A model generated the notes under the pieces. It was not told the DNA's origin, did not search any database, and saw only the letters and a program-made list of their open reading frames with translations. Made by a program: the position numbers and the translations under genes. Positions 34,204 through 43,157 of a stretch of 64,000 nucleotides of DNA are shown piece by piece (position 1 is the first letter of the stretch; the number at the start of each line of letters is the position of its first letter). The DNA is from Candidatus Cloacimonetes bacterium 4572_55 (GTDB taxonomy: Bacteria > 4572-55). The stretch spans positions 5,385 through 69,384 of the forward strand of contig NBMB01000020.1 of the NCBI GenBank assembly GCA_002084765.1, in the 5' to 3' direction.

Positions 34204-34968
34204 CTATCCCTCTTCGCAATCAACGCAATCTGCGGATTTTTCAGATCGGACTTGTGGAGCAAATCCCAGAGCCGTTTTTTTCCAATATTCCTGAAAATGG
34301 GATCGAAACCAGCTCTCTTCCGATGCGTACAGCGCGTTGAATCCTCCCCAGGTCCAGATTAAGAGGGTTCCTTCTGTCAGCGACTCGACCTCGATCTCAC
34401 GTGGATGGGGCGGTACCTGACAACTGAGTTTCCAGAGTGCCCGAGCGTCCTCTCCCCTCGCCCGCTGATCGATATAATTCATTTTTCCCGAATCATTCAC
34501 CCGAATTTTCTCACAAATCAGGCAGGAATCCATACGGAGAAACTCTCTCAGCCAGGATTCGGGAAGTTTTTTCTGATAGAGACTTTTTGCCATCTCCAGC
34601 TCGTCAGCCGACAAGATGCCGTAGATTCGGCACAGATACGGGCGAGCCGGATAGATCAGGCAGGCGTGATTTTTGACGATGAGAAAGGGGCAGATTTGGG
34701 GCCTCTCATCTCGGAGCGTCAGCAGGTTTTTGACAGTTTCCTCCGGAAAGCACTTGTGAATATAGGAGACAATCTTAAAATATTCAGCCTTATACAGCGG
34801 ATACATGACCGCGATATCCCCTTGCATCTCCTCTTCTGTCAGACGACAGCAGTCAGAGCATGTTTTTGGACATTCGGTCTGCGGAGCGGCTTGATACAGC
34901 GTGTCCAATTTTTCTTGAGAAAGTTTGTTTTGATCTATCCAATCAATCAATTCGAGTAGCGGAGCCAT
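34204..34968 (-). CDS. YkgJ-type Cys-cluster protein (zinc/iron-chelating domain)
   Basis: A 254-residue cytoplasmic protein. Cysteines in CPKTCSDCCRLTEEEM, ERPQICPFLIVKNHACLIYP and ARPYLCRIYG match the CxxxCxxCC...CPFL...C.IY..RP..CR pattern of the YkgJ/UPF0153 family, which is thought to bind a metal ion or Fe-S cluster. Two further cysteines follow in DSCLICEKIR. The last residues (SADCVDCEEG) are encoded by a copy of the interspersed repeat, so the native C-terminus seems to have been replaced or extended. It ends a two-gene unit with the O-antigen-ligase-like gene, whose stop lies four bases upstream of this start. Confidence 0.85.
   Translation of the reverse strand: MAPLLELIDWIDQNKLSQEKLDTLYQAAPQTECPKTCSDCCRLTEEEMQGDIAVMYPLYKAEYFKIVSYIHKCFPEETVKNLLTLRDERPQICPFLIVKNHACLIYPARPYLCRIYGILSADELEMAKSLYQKKLPESWLREFLRMDSCLICEKIRVNDSGKMNYIDQRARGEDARALWKLSCQVPPHPREIEVESLTEGTLLIWTWGGFNALYASEESWFRSHFQEYWKKTALGFAPQVRSEKSADCVDCEEG
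34215..34237 (+). repeat. Interspersed-repeat copy inside a gene's 3' end
   Basis: The plus strand reads CGCAATCAACGCAATCTGCGG, a degenerate double unit of the repeat core. Read on the minus strand in frame it supplies the residues IRRLR-like SADCVDCE near the end of the Cys-cluster protein. Confidence 0.65.
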
Positions 34969-34971
34969 ATT

Positions 34972-37380
34972 CTAATTTTCCTCGAAACTTTTTGTGATTC
35001 CCTTCAATTTTTTCGATATGAGAGTATCTGCCGCGGCGTATGGCCTCAGCTTTTTCTTGACTTGCTGGATTCTCCATTGGTGATCAAGCGAATAAGCAAA
35101 CGCCAATTCCAGCAGATAGCTGTTGATCAGGCGATCGGTATTTTCATCTTCTTTTGTCGATCTTCGAAACTCTCGGAGTTGTTTCTCTACCGCTGCCGAA
35201 TCGCCCAGAGCAATATTTGCGGAGATCAAATCCGGCATGATAAAAGGCTTGACTTGAGGCTGCAACTCGATCGCCCGCTGGAGATACGCCATCGTTTCCG
35301 TAGGGCGTTGACCTGTCGTTGTATAAAGGCGACCGAGCGTTGTCAACACATATACGTTGTTGGGCTGATGTCGGCTCACAATCTCAAACTGGTGAATCGC
35401 CTCATCCCAATCTTGCAACAGCATATGCGCCTTTCCAAGATAAAAGTGTGGTTGCGTTTGGGTATCGCCGACAAGATACGCTGTTTCCTGTAAAAATTTC
35501 AGAAAACTGGGATCAAAATCCTTTTGGTCGCCCACATAATATGTCCACAACAGTTCGTAGGCTTTTTGGAGATCGGAAGTAATTTGTTTCCGATCATTTG
35601 AATATCGGGTCAATTCGGTTAAAAAATAGGGAATTGCTTTTTTTAGAGCCTCTATTCCCTCTGTTTCTCGATCGCTTTCCATCAAAAACAAGCCGTATCG
35701 ATAGCAATTTTTGCCATCTTGAGTCTTCTGCATCGCAATTTTATACGCGGCAACCGCGCGGGTAGTATCTTTTAGCAACCGGTAGCATTCGCCTCGATAG
35801 AAATTGATTTCGGAAAAATTCGGTAAAATCTCATCTAACCGGTCGTAGGCTCCGAGAGCCGATTCCACATCGTCTTGTTTCAGATAAGCGTATCCCAGTT
35901 GATACAATGTTTCCGGGTCATAAGGATCGAGTCGCAGCGCGGATTCATAATAGTGAGTTGCGGCTCTGTATTTTTTTTGGAGATAAAAAGCGTCGTTGCC
36001 CATTCGGACATCCTGCCGGCTTAAATAGCGAGACCCGTCAAACCAAAGAAGAATCGCCAGACCCAAGATTCCAATCGGAATCAACATATAGCGAATTGGT
36101 CGGACGTAAGCCCGTATCTTTGTGATTCGGCTGCCGGCTCCTTTCGACGGATCGCGTTCCCGATAAGAAAGACCCACTCCGAGAGCCGCGATTATCCAAA
36201 ATATCATAGGCGTGGAAATATTTTGAAAGTTGACATTTGCCATATTGATGATCAAAAATCCCGCCATTCCTATGAAAATGGCGAAAACAATTTTTTTCCG
36301 AAATGTGTTGTCGTCAGTCCGATAGGCTCGACGCAATCCCCATCCCGCGACGCACAGCAGGCTCAGGAACAGTGCCAGCCCGATCACCCCATGATTGACG
36401 ACGATCTCCAAATATTCGTTATGCGCGTGGTGGACCACATTGGCGAATTGGTCTAATCTATAGCTGGGATCGCGATATTCGGGAAGCAGGATCCGAAACA
36501 TTCCTCCGCCATTCCCTATCCAAATATTTTGCCGAGCCATCTCGAAAGCGGCTTTCCAGATATGCAACCGTTCGCCGTAAGCCGGATTTTCTAGGTCGAG
36601 AAGAAGAAGCATTCTCTGTCGAAATTTTTCAAAGTAGAGGAATAAAGCGGCGAAACTGCCAAGGGTAAGGGTCAATGCAAACAGAAGAGTCGGAATTCGA
36701 CGACGCAGATAATAGATCGTCAAAATAATGATCTGGGTCATCGCAATTAACCATGCCAGCCGTGTCTGGGTCAGCGTGAGGGCGACCAGTCCCATGATAC
36801 AAACAAGCCCGTATAACACCCTGTTGACGACGGTGCGTTTGTGCATGGTCAGCGTGGCGATTATCGATAAGGTGAGGATCAAAAATCCAGAAAAATGCAC
36901 TGGATTTCCAAAAGTAGCAGGGGGGCGATTGACCAGTGCTCGCTGCCAAGGGAAGGGGCTGAGTCCGTAATAAAGCGTCAGACCGTAAGCCGCGCTCAAT
37001 CCGAACAGAATAAAGATCGTCGAGAGCGCGTGGCGGGCAAATTTCTCGGATCGGATTGTTTGCAGAGTCAGAAAAAAAAGAGTGCCAAAACTGATTTGAT
37101 TGAGCAGAAATTCTTGTCCCGACCAGCGATAAGGGGAATAGAGATACGTGAAAATGAGCCATAATATCCACAATATCCAGCCGCTTATTACAGGCGTCCA
37201 TATCAATTGTCGATTCTTATCGCTGAGGAATCCCCACGCCCAGCCTATCAACAGTGCCCAAATTCCGATATGCAAAACAAGGGGTTTGATCGCGGTGGAT
37301 TCCGCTGACGTGAAGCCGGTTGATAATGGCACGGCAATTATGATCAGGCAGAGTAAAAGATGCAGCTTTGTTTTTGTCAT
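34972..37380 (-). CDS. O-antigen ligase-like polytopic protein with C-terminal TPR repeats
   Basis: An 802-residue protein starting at ATG 37380. Residues 1 to about 455 hold eleven to twelve membrane helices and a Wzy_C/WaaL-like core: NPVHFSGFLILTLSIIATLT, LTLTQTRLAWLIAMTQIIIL, the periplasmic loop GERLHIWKAAFEMARQNIWI then GNGGGMF, and HHAHNEYLEIVVNHGVIGLA. From about 470 there are at least five TPRs (YYESALRLDPYDPETLYQLG, AYLKQDDVESALGAYDRL, GKAHMLLQDWDEAIHQFEIV, VYVLTTLGRLYTTTGQRPTE). Such proteins join polysaccharide to a lipid or protein in the periplasm; the TPR tail could organise partners. The acceptor is not evident. Confidence 0.88.
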   Translation of the reverse strand: MTKTKLHLLLCLIIIAVPLSTGFTSAESTAIKPLVLHIGIWALLIGWAWGFLSDKNRQLIWTPVISGWILWILWLIFTYLYSPYRWSGQEFLLNQISFGTLFFLTLQTIRSEKFARHALSTIFILFGLSAAYGLTLYYGLSPFPWQRALVNRPPATFGNPVHFSGFLILTLSIIATLTMHKRTVVNRVLYGLVCIMGLVALTLTQTRLAWLIAMTQIIILTIYYLRRRIPTLLFALTLTLGSFAALFLYFEKFRQRMLLLLDLENPAYGERLHIWKAAFEMARQNIWIGNGGGMFRILLPEYRDPSYRLDQFANVVHHAHNEYLEIVVNHGVIGLALFLSLLCVAGWGLRRAYRTDDNTFRKKIVFAIFIGMAGFLIINMANVNFQNISTPMIFWIIAALGVGLSYRERDPSKGAGSRITKIRAYVRPIRYMLIPIGILGLAILLWFDGSRYLSRQDVRMGNDAFYLQKKYRAATHYYESALRLDPYDPETLYQLGYAYLKQDDVESALGAYDRLDEILPNFSEINFYRGECYRLLKDTTRAVAAYKIAMQKTQDGKNCYRYGLFLMESDRETEGIEALKKAIPYFLTELTRYSNDRKQITSDLQKAYELLWTYYVGDQKDFDPSFLKFLQETAYLVGDTQTQPHFYLGKAHMLLQDWDEAIHQFEIVSRHQPNNVYVLTTLGRLYTTTGQRPTETMAYLQRAIELQPQVKPFIMPDLISANIALGDSAAVEKQLREFRRSTKEDENTDRLINSYLLELAFAYSLDHQWRIQQVKKKLRPYAAADTLISKKLKGITKSFEEN

Positions 37381-37415
37381 CACGCGTTCGTTGATCCCTT
37401 ATTTATGGAAGTTCC

Positions 37416-37451
37416 TAAAAAAACCCCCGTAAGAAAAATTCCTACGGGGGT
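37416..37451 (-). terminator. Intrinsic terminator of the pyruvate:ferredoxin oxidoreductase gene
   Basis: On the minus strand ACCCCCGTA, an 11-base loop, TACGGGGGT, then TTTTTTTAGG. Nine perfect base pairs and a T7 tract. It lies about 130 bp after the oxidoreductase stop. Confidence 0.9.
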
Positions 37452-37538
37452 AAAACAGCGGAAACCGGTTAAACGCTTAAACCAAATTGCCAATCTTATC
37501 CAGACGTGAGGAATGAAGCGACTTCTCGACTTCCAAGA

Positions 37539-37574
37539 GGCAAGCCGTCGATCAACAACGGCTGCCTTTTTTTT
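37539..37574 (+). terminator. Hairpin plus T8 on the plus strand, purpose unclear
   Basis: GGCAAGCCGT, nine bases, ACGGCTGCC with one bulged A, followed by TTTTTTTT. It points in the plus direction, where no plus-strand gene lies upstream within 20 kb. It may therefore end a short non-coding transcript starting within 37384-37530, or protect the 3' end of antisense RNA. On the minus strand it is preceded by eight A and followed by no T-run. Confidence 0.5.
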
Positions 37575-37583
37575 AAATAAGAA

Positions 37584-40500
37584 TTACACATCGAATTTCG
37601 ACAAGTGTTTCAATTTTCTCCAACGCTCGTCAACGGTCTCTTGCGCCCCTTTCAACAATTTGGCAGCGGCTTCAGGATTGGTTTTGAGCAACATCCGATA
37701 ACGATTCTCATTATAGACATAGTCCTTTAGTTGAATCTTCGGATCTTTGGAATCGATTACCAACGGATTTTTGCCCTTGCCCTTCAGCGACGGATTGAAC
37801 CGATAAAGCGGCCAATAGCCCGAATCGACTGCCAATTTTTGTTGATCCAGCCCCTTTGACAAATCAATGCCATGAGCAATGCAATGAGAATACGCGATAA
37901 TGATCGAGGGACCGTCAAATGCCTCGGCTTCCATCAACGCTTTGATAGTCTGGGCGTCGTTTGCACCCATAGCTATTTGCGCCACATAGACATAGCCGTA
38001 AGACATTGCCAGCGCGCCCAGGTCTTTTTTCGGGGTCGGTTTTCCGCCAGCGGCAAACTTTGCCACAGCTCCCATACTGGTTGCTTTGGAAGCCTGACCC
38101 CCTGTATTGGAATAGACCTCGGTATCCAAAACCAACAGATTGACATTGCGACCGCTCGCGATCACATGATCCAATCCGCCGTATCCGATATCGTAAGCCC
38201 AGCCGTCGCCGCCAATGATCCAGACCACTTTTTTCACCAGCACGTCCGCCAGATCGAGCAGATGACAGGATGGAATATCCTCTCTGCCCACCAACTTCTT
38301 TTTCAGCTCTGCAACCCGAACGCGTTGCGCGGCAATACCGATTTTGTCCGTTTGGTCAGCATTCAATATGCTGTCGGCAAGCTCCTCGCCGATCACATCC
38401 CGGAGGCGAGCCGTCAGTTCGTTGGCATACTCAAAATGTTTGTCCAGAGTCAGACAGAGTCCCAGACCCAACTCGGCGTTGTCCTCAAACAAGGAATTGA
38501 TCCAGGCGGGACCTCGTCCATGTTTGTTGAAGGTGTAGGGCGTTGTGGGCAGATTACCGCCATAGATGCTGGAGCATCCGGTCGCATTTGCCATGATAGT
38601 CCGATCTCCGGAAAGTTGGGTCAACACCTTCAGATAAGGCGTCTCGCCACAACCCGCGCACGCGCCTGAGAACTCAAACAACGGCTCAAGTAGCTGATTG
38701 TTCTTGACTTTGCTGAAGTCCAACTGACTCCCGGCTTTGCTCTCCGTCACATCCGGAAGAGTTAGGAAGAACTTCCAATTCTCGCGCTCTTGCACACGAA
38801 TCGGCAGTTGCTCCGTCATATTCAGGGCTTTGAGACCTGGCTGCGCTTTATTTTTGGCGGGGCAAGTCTCGACGCACAAATGGCATCCAGTGCAATCTTC
38901 CACAGCGACTTGGAGGCAATATTTCTTCCCAGGCAGATCTTTCTTGAAGCGGGCTTCCGTAGATTTAAAGGATTCGGGCGCGTCTGTGAGATCAGCCTCG
39001 TCCACCAATTTGGCGCGGATACAGGCATGAGGGCAGACCAGAACGCACTTGCCGCATTGGATACAGATGCTCTCATCCCATACAGGGACCTCCATGCAGA
39101 CATTTCGCTTTTCCCATTGGGTGGTGCCGCTGGGGAAAGTTCCATCAACCGAAAAAGCACTGACTGGTAAGTCATCGCCCTTGTCTGCGATAATAGTCGC
39201 TGTCACTTTTTGGACAAATTCCGGAGCTTCCGCAGCCACAATAGGCGGCAGTTCAATAGCACTGGTCACAGTGTCAGGGACCTTGACCTCATGCAAATGA
39301 TCCAGCGCAGCGTCAACCGCGGCATAATTCATTTGGATGACCTTATCGCCCAACTTACCATACGTTTTCTTAATCGCCTCTTTGATTTTGACGATCGCTT
39401 CGTCTTTTGGCAAAACGCCGCTCAAAGCAAAGAAACAGGTCTGCATGATGGTGTTGATACGGACTCCCATCTTCGCTTTTTTTGCCACTGCATACGCGTC
39501 GATCACATAAAACGTCAACTTTTTATTAATAATGGCCTCTTGAACAGTTCTCGGCAACTTGCCCCAGACCTCTTCCACGCCGTACACGCTGTTTAATAAA
39601 AAGGTCGCTCCTTCTTGAGCCATAGCCAGGGTGTCGTAGCTTTCAAGGAACCCGAATTGATGCACAGCGACAAAGTTGGCTTTTTTGATTAGATATGTGC
39701 TACGAATTGGGTCAGGCCCAAACCGCAAATGAGAAACGGTGCGCGCTCCGGATTTTTTCGAATCATATACAAAATATCCCTGCGCGTAGAAATCGGTCTC
39801 TTCGCCGATGATCTTGACCGAATTCTTGTTTGCGCCGACTGTTCCATCCGAACCCAGACCCCAGAACACGCCGCGAGTGACGTTGTCCGGCTCAATATCA
39901 AAAATCGGATCATAGTCCAAGCTGCTGTGGGACACATCGTCGTTAATGCCCACGGTGAAATGGTTCTTCGGTTCTGGCTTTGCTAACTCTTCGAAAATAC
40001 TTTTGACCATTGCCGGAGTAAACTCTTTTGAGGAGAGACCATAGCGACCCGCGATCACTTTAGGGAACGAATCGAATGGGGCGGCTCCAGTTGAGAGTCC
40101 TTCCGCGATAGCGGTGATTATATCTTGATAGATCGGATCCCCGACTGCTCCAGGCTCTTTGGTTCGATCCAAAGCGCCGATAGCCTTTACGGTTGACGGC
40201 AGAGCTTTCATCAGGTGTGCAACCGAGAAGGGTCTGAACAGACGAATCTTGATCAAGCCCACCTTTTCTCCTTGATCCACCAAATATTTGACGGTCTCTT
40301 CCGCTGTCTCGCACGCGGACGCCATCAGAATGATCACCCGATCAGCGTCCGGCGCGCCGACATAATCGAACAGATTGTAGGTACGACCCGACACTTCCGA
40401 GAATTTGTCCATCGTTTTTTGGACAATGCCAGCCGCTTTGTCATAATAGGGGCTGGAGGCTTCTCGAGCCTGAAAGTACACGTCCGGATTCTGGGATGTG

Positions 40501-41150
40501 CCGCGAATAAAGGGTTTATCCGGCGACATTTTTCGATCTCGATGCGCCTTGACAAGGTCTTCATCGATCATTGATTTAATCTCATCGTCGGACAATTGGA
40601 CAATTTTTTGAATCTCGTGAGAAGTACGAAAACCGTCAAACACATGCAGGAAGGGAATTCTGGACTCTAAAGAGATTGCCTGGGCGATCAGAGCCATATC
40701 CATCACTTCCTGAACAGACGCAGAAAAAAGCATCCCCCACCCAGTCGCACGCGCGGCCATCACATCGCTGTGATCCGCAAAAATCGATAGCGCGTGGATC
40801 GCGAGGGAACGCGCCGAGATGTGAAAGACTGTGCTGGTCAGTTCTCCCGCAATTTTATACATATTGGGCAACATCAATAGCAGACCCTGACTTGCGGTAA
40901 AAGTGGTCGTCAACGCGCCGGCTTGCAACGCGCCGTGAACAGCTCCTGAAGCACCTCCCTCAGACTGCATCTCCATGATGCTTGGCACTGTTCCCCAGAT
41001 ATTCTTTACTCCCATTGCGCTCCACTGGTCTGATAATTCTCCCATCGGAGAAGCTGGAGTAATCGGATAAATGGCGATGATTTCATTCGTTTTGTGCGCC
41101 ACGTACGCGGCAGCCTCATTGCCGTCCATCGTGACTTGCTTACGTATCAT
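37584..41150 (-). CDS. nifJ: Pyruvate:ferredoxin (flavodoxin) oxidoreductase
   Basis: This 1188-residue homodimer-type enzyme oxidises pyruvate to acetyl-CoA and CO2 and reduces ferredoxin. Domain order: I, RKQVTMDGNEAAAYVAHKTN and IYPITPASPMGELSDQW; III/II, around MASACETAEETVKYLVDQG; V, two 4Fe-4S clusters CIQCGKCVLVCPHAC and CTGCHLCVETCPAKN (about 690-770); VI, ThDP domain with FSGACAGCGETPYLKVLTQL, MANATGCSSIYGG, WIIGGDGWAYDIGYGGLDHV and LVLDTEVYSNTGGQ. The C-terminal extension (from about 1130) is typical. GGAGG precedes the ATG. A terminator follows. It indicates anaerobic or low-oxygen central metabolism. Confidence 0.98.
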   Translation of the reverse strand: MIRKQVTMDGNEAAAYVAHKTNEIIAIYPITPASPMGELSDQWSAMGVKNIWGTVPSIMEMQSEGGASGAVHGALQAGALTTTFTASQGLLLMLPNMYKIAGELTSTVFHISARSLAIHALSIFADHSDVMAARATGWGMLFSASVQEVMDMALIAQAISLESRIPFLHVFDGFRTSHEIQKIVQLSDDEIKSMIDEDLVKAHRDRKMSPDKPFIRGTSQNPDVYFQAREASSPYYDKAAGIVQKTMDKFSEVSGRTYNLFDYVGAPDADRVIILMASACETAEETVKYLVDQGEKVGLIKIRLFRPFSVAHLMKALPSTVKAIGALDRTKEPGAVGDPIYQDIITAIAEGLSTGAAPFDSFPKVIAGRYGLSSKEFTPAMVKSIFEELAKPEPKNHFTVGINDDVSHSSLDYDPIFDIEPDNVTRGVFWGLGSDGTVGANKNSVKIIGEETDFYAQGYFVYDSKKSGARTVSHLRFGPDPIRSTYLIKKANFVAVHQFGFLESYDTLAMAQEGATFLLNSVYGVEEVWGKLPRTVQEAIINKKLTFYVIDAYAVAKKAKMGVRINTIMQTCFFALSGVLPKDEAIVKIKEAIKKTYGKLGDKVIQMNYAAVDAALDHLHEVKVPDTVTSAIELPPIVAAEAPEFVQKVTATIIADKGDDLPVSAFSVDGTFPSGTTQWEKRNVCMEVPVWDESICIQCGKCVLVCPHACIRAKLVDEADLTDAPESFKSTEARFKKDLPGKKYCLQVAVEDCTGCHLCVETCPAKNKAQPGLKALNMTEQLPIRVQERENWKFFLTLPDVTESKAGSQLDFSKVKNNQLLEPLFEFSGACAGCGETPYLKVLTQLSGDRTIMANATGCSSIYGGNLPTTPYTFNKHGRGPAWINSLFEDNAELGLGLCLTLDKHFEYANELTARLRDVIGEELADSILNADQTDKIGIAAQRVRVAELKKKLVGREDIPSCHLLDLADVLVKKVVWIIGGDGWAYDIGYGGLDHVIASGRNVNLLVLDTEVYSNTGGQASKATSMGAVAKFAAGGKPTPKKDLGALAMSYGYVYVAQIAMGANDAQTIKALMEAEAFDGPSIIIAYSHCIAHGIDLSKGLDQQKLAVDSGYWPLYRFNPSLKGKGKNPLVIDSKDPKIQLKDYVYNENRYRMLLKTNPEAAAKLLKGAQETVDERWRKLKHLSKFDV

Positions 41151-41434
41151 ATATTCCTCCGGTTCAAATAAAAGAGGTAAGGAAACAAAAATAAATAAAG
41201 TTTGCGTTATATTTGTTTAATTGTAATGGTTAAATTCACAAAATAACAGCAAAATATTTGAATTATTTATTTCCGGATCCTAAGTGGATAGAAAAGCATA
41301 AAAAAAATATAATAAGTAACACCCATCCGAAATAGGATAGGCCAATATAGTAGAGATGTTGGGAAAAATCAACAGATATCGTTTATATTTTGACATGTTT
41401 TTTGGTTTTTTAGAGAGACTTACAGGCACGCTGT

Positions 41435-41465
41435 CGATCCGCAGATTGCGTGGATTGCGCAGATC
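41435..41465 (-). repeat. Degenerate copy of the interspersed repeat
   Basis: CGATCCGCAGATTGCGTGGA then TTGCGCAGATC, i.e. two divergent units of AATCTGCGGAT read on the minus strand. It lies in the 415-bp gap 41151-41565, which otherwise holds the AT-rich promoter region of the oxidoreductase gene (41151-41290), a terminator at 41491-41540, and no gene that I can support. Confidence 0.65.
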
Positions 41466-41490
41466 AGCCCGATGATAGGTGCCTTTGTCC

Positions 41491-41540
41491 AAAAAGCGAA
41501 AGAGACGACTCTCATAGAGAAGCCGCCTCTTTCGTGCTTT
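41491..41540 (-). terminator. Intrinsic terminator of the porin-HAO-NapC operon
   Basis: The minus strand forms a long, slightly imperfect hairpin (AAAGCACGAAAGAG paired with CTCTTTCGCTTTTT) and ends in TTTTTGG. It begins 26 bp after the stop of the NapC-like gene. Confidence 0.8.
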
Positions 41541-41565
41541 CCAACTTTCTATCTGTTGCCGCCCG

Positions 41566-43056
41566 TCAGCGCCAACTCATAAATTCCAAGCGCAACGACT
41601 CATGCAGCAGCGAATCTCGCTCGCTGATTGCCGGTTGCAAGTACTGGAATGGTTTTTCCGATTCTTGAGCCAGAATTGAATGACACATAGTACACTCATG
41701 CCTGATCGAACTATTGTCATCCGTAACCATATTCTGGTTATGGCAACGAAAACAGCCAGTCATCTGAGATTTATGACCGATGTGGCTCGGATATACCCCC
41801 CAGTCAATTTCCATGTTATGGTGGATATTGCGGTTATACACATCAGTCAAGGTCAGAACAGCCTGATCCAACTTCGCCATATTTTGGCGCCCAACATTTG
41901 GATAGTGGCGTTGATAAAATCCCTCAATATGATTCCGGATACCTTCGGCGGCCGCTTCACGATTTGGGTAATTATTTGTCAACGCGCTTAAGCCCTCCCT
42001 CTTAATAAAAGGTAGGTCTCGACTTATCAGGTTCATCCGAATGCGATCGTCAACAGCATCCTCTGGATTCTCATAGATATGCGTGGCTCTGTTGTGGCAG
42101 TCCACACAATCCAATGTTCGGATATCATTGCTCTCAATCTCGGACGAAGATGTAAGCCGTTTGTTCCGAAACCGCTTGAAACTTCCGTCCGGTTGAATCG
42201 ACTCCACCCAAATCATTTCGTCACGTTGATCTCCTACCGAGGTGTAACGGACTTCATTCTCTTTAGCAATATGCCAATGAATGCCCGTCTTTTCATTCTC
42301 GCAACCCATATCAATTTTCAAGCCCAGCGATGTATATTTTGGCGTTGACGCTTCATCGTCGGCATAACGGACGATGGTTTTCAAGCGATCTCCGTAAAAT
42401 TTATCTGGCCAATGACATTTTTCGCAGGTTTCCCGAGCGGGTCGCAGGGTGTGGACCGGCGTCGGGACTGGGCGATTGTATATGTTGAATGTGGCAAGAG
42501 CCATCTGACGCGCTCCATTGAGTTTAGAGCTGATCAAGGCGTCCGTTCCTTCTCCCACATGACACTGTACACACGTCACCCGCGCATGAGGCGAGTTCTG
42601 ATAAACCACCCATTCCGGATTCATCACTTTATGACAAGCCGTGCCGCAAAATTGAGCGGTTTCCATGAATTTCAACATGCGTGCAGTGGCCAATCCCATA
42701 AAAATCAAACTGATAAAAGTCAAAATAAGAACAGTAATAAAGACATTAGAGCCGTACTTGCGAGCGGCAATATCCTCATTTTTAAATCGTGAGGACAAAA
42801 GTTCCTCCGTCGATTTACCAGTCTGTTTCTTTAATATGAGCCACCCGATGAAAATCAAAGCCAGACCAACGACAAACAGATTCGGAAAAAGCAGATAGGT
42901 GAGCAGACCCATGTACTGATTCGTCAAAATCCCCAGCAGACGGGCGAGTTCAAGAATCACAAATATGATAAATGAAGATGTAGTCAGTATGACGCCCAAC
43001 TTCCCAAAAAGATTGACCGAAATACCTCGAAGAAAATTGAGATATTTTTGTAACAT
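41566..43056 (-). CDS. NapC/NirT-type hexaheme cytochrome c, quinol-linked
   Basis: A 496-residue protein with three membrane helices (about 19-40, 53-76, 105-127) and six haem-attachment sites: CGTACH at 137, CVQCH at 162, CEKCH at 211, CVDCH at 317, CFRCH at 435 and CTMCH at 455. The first has three residues between the cysteines, as is usual in this branch of the family. The segment from NSPHARVTCVQCHVGEG to PARETCEKCHWPDKFYGDRL is its hallmark. Such proteins oxidise menaquinol in the inner membrane and pass electrons to periplasmic multihaem reductases. It is downstream of the octaheme HAO-like gene (about 100-bp gap), the likely partner. Confidence 0.92.
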   Translation of the reverse strand: MLQKYLNFLRGISVNLFGKLGVILTTSSFIIFVILELARLLGILTNQYMGLLTYLLFPNLFVVGLALIFIGWLILKKQTGKSTEELLSSRFKNEDIAARKYGSNVFITVLILTFISLIFMGLATARMLKFMETAQFCGTACHKVMNPEWVVYQNSPHARVTCVQCHVGEGTDALISSKLNGARQMALATFNIYNRPVPTPVHTLRPARETCEKCHWPDKFYGDRLKTIVRYADDEASTPKYTSLGLKIDMGCENEKTGIHWHIAKENEVRYTSVGDQRDEMIWVESIQPDGSFKRFRNKRLTSSSEIESNDIRTLDCVDCHNRATHIYENPEDAVDDRIRMNLISRDLPFIKREGLSALTNNYPNREAAAEGIRNHIEGFYQRHYPNVGRQNMAKLDQAVLTLTDVYNRNIHHNMEIDWGVYPSHIGHKSQMTGCFRCHNQNMVTDDNSSIRHECTMCHSILAQESEKPFQYLQPAISERDSLLHESLRLEFMSWR

Positions 43057-43157
43057 GCCTCTTCCCCTTTAGTTATATCATGCGAGAGTCGCCAAGAAAT
43101 AAAAAATTTCTCGCGCATCCGCATAATAATTCCACAGGTTTACGAACAACCGTTCGT

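Noticed and set aside
41566-43056. Haem motif CGTACH with three residues between cysteines considered as an oddity
   Set aside because: This spacing at the first haem is, as I recall, usual in this branch of NapC/NirT cytochromes.
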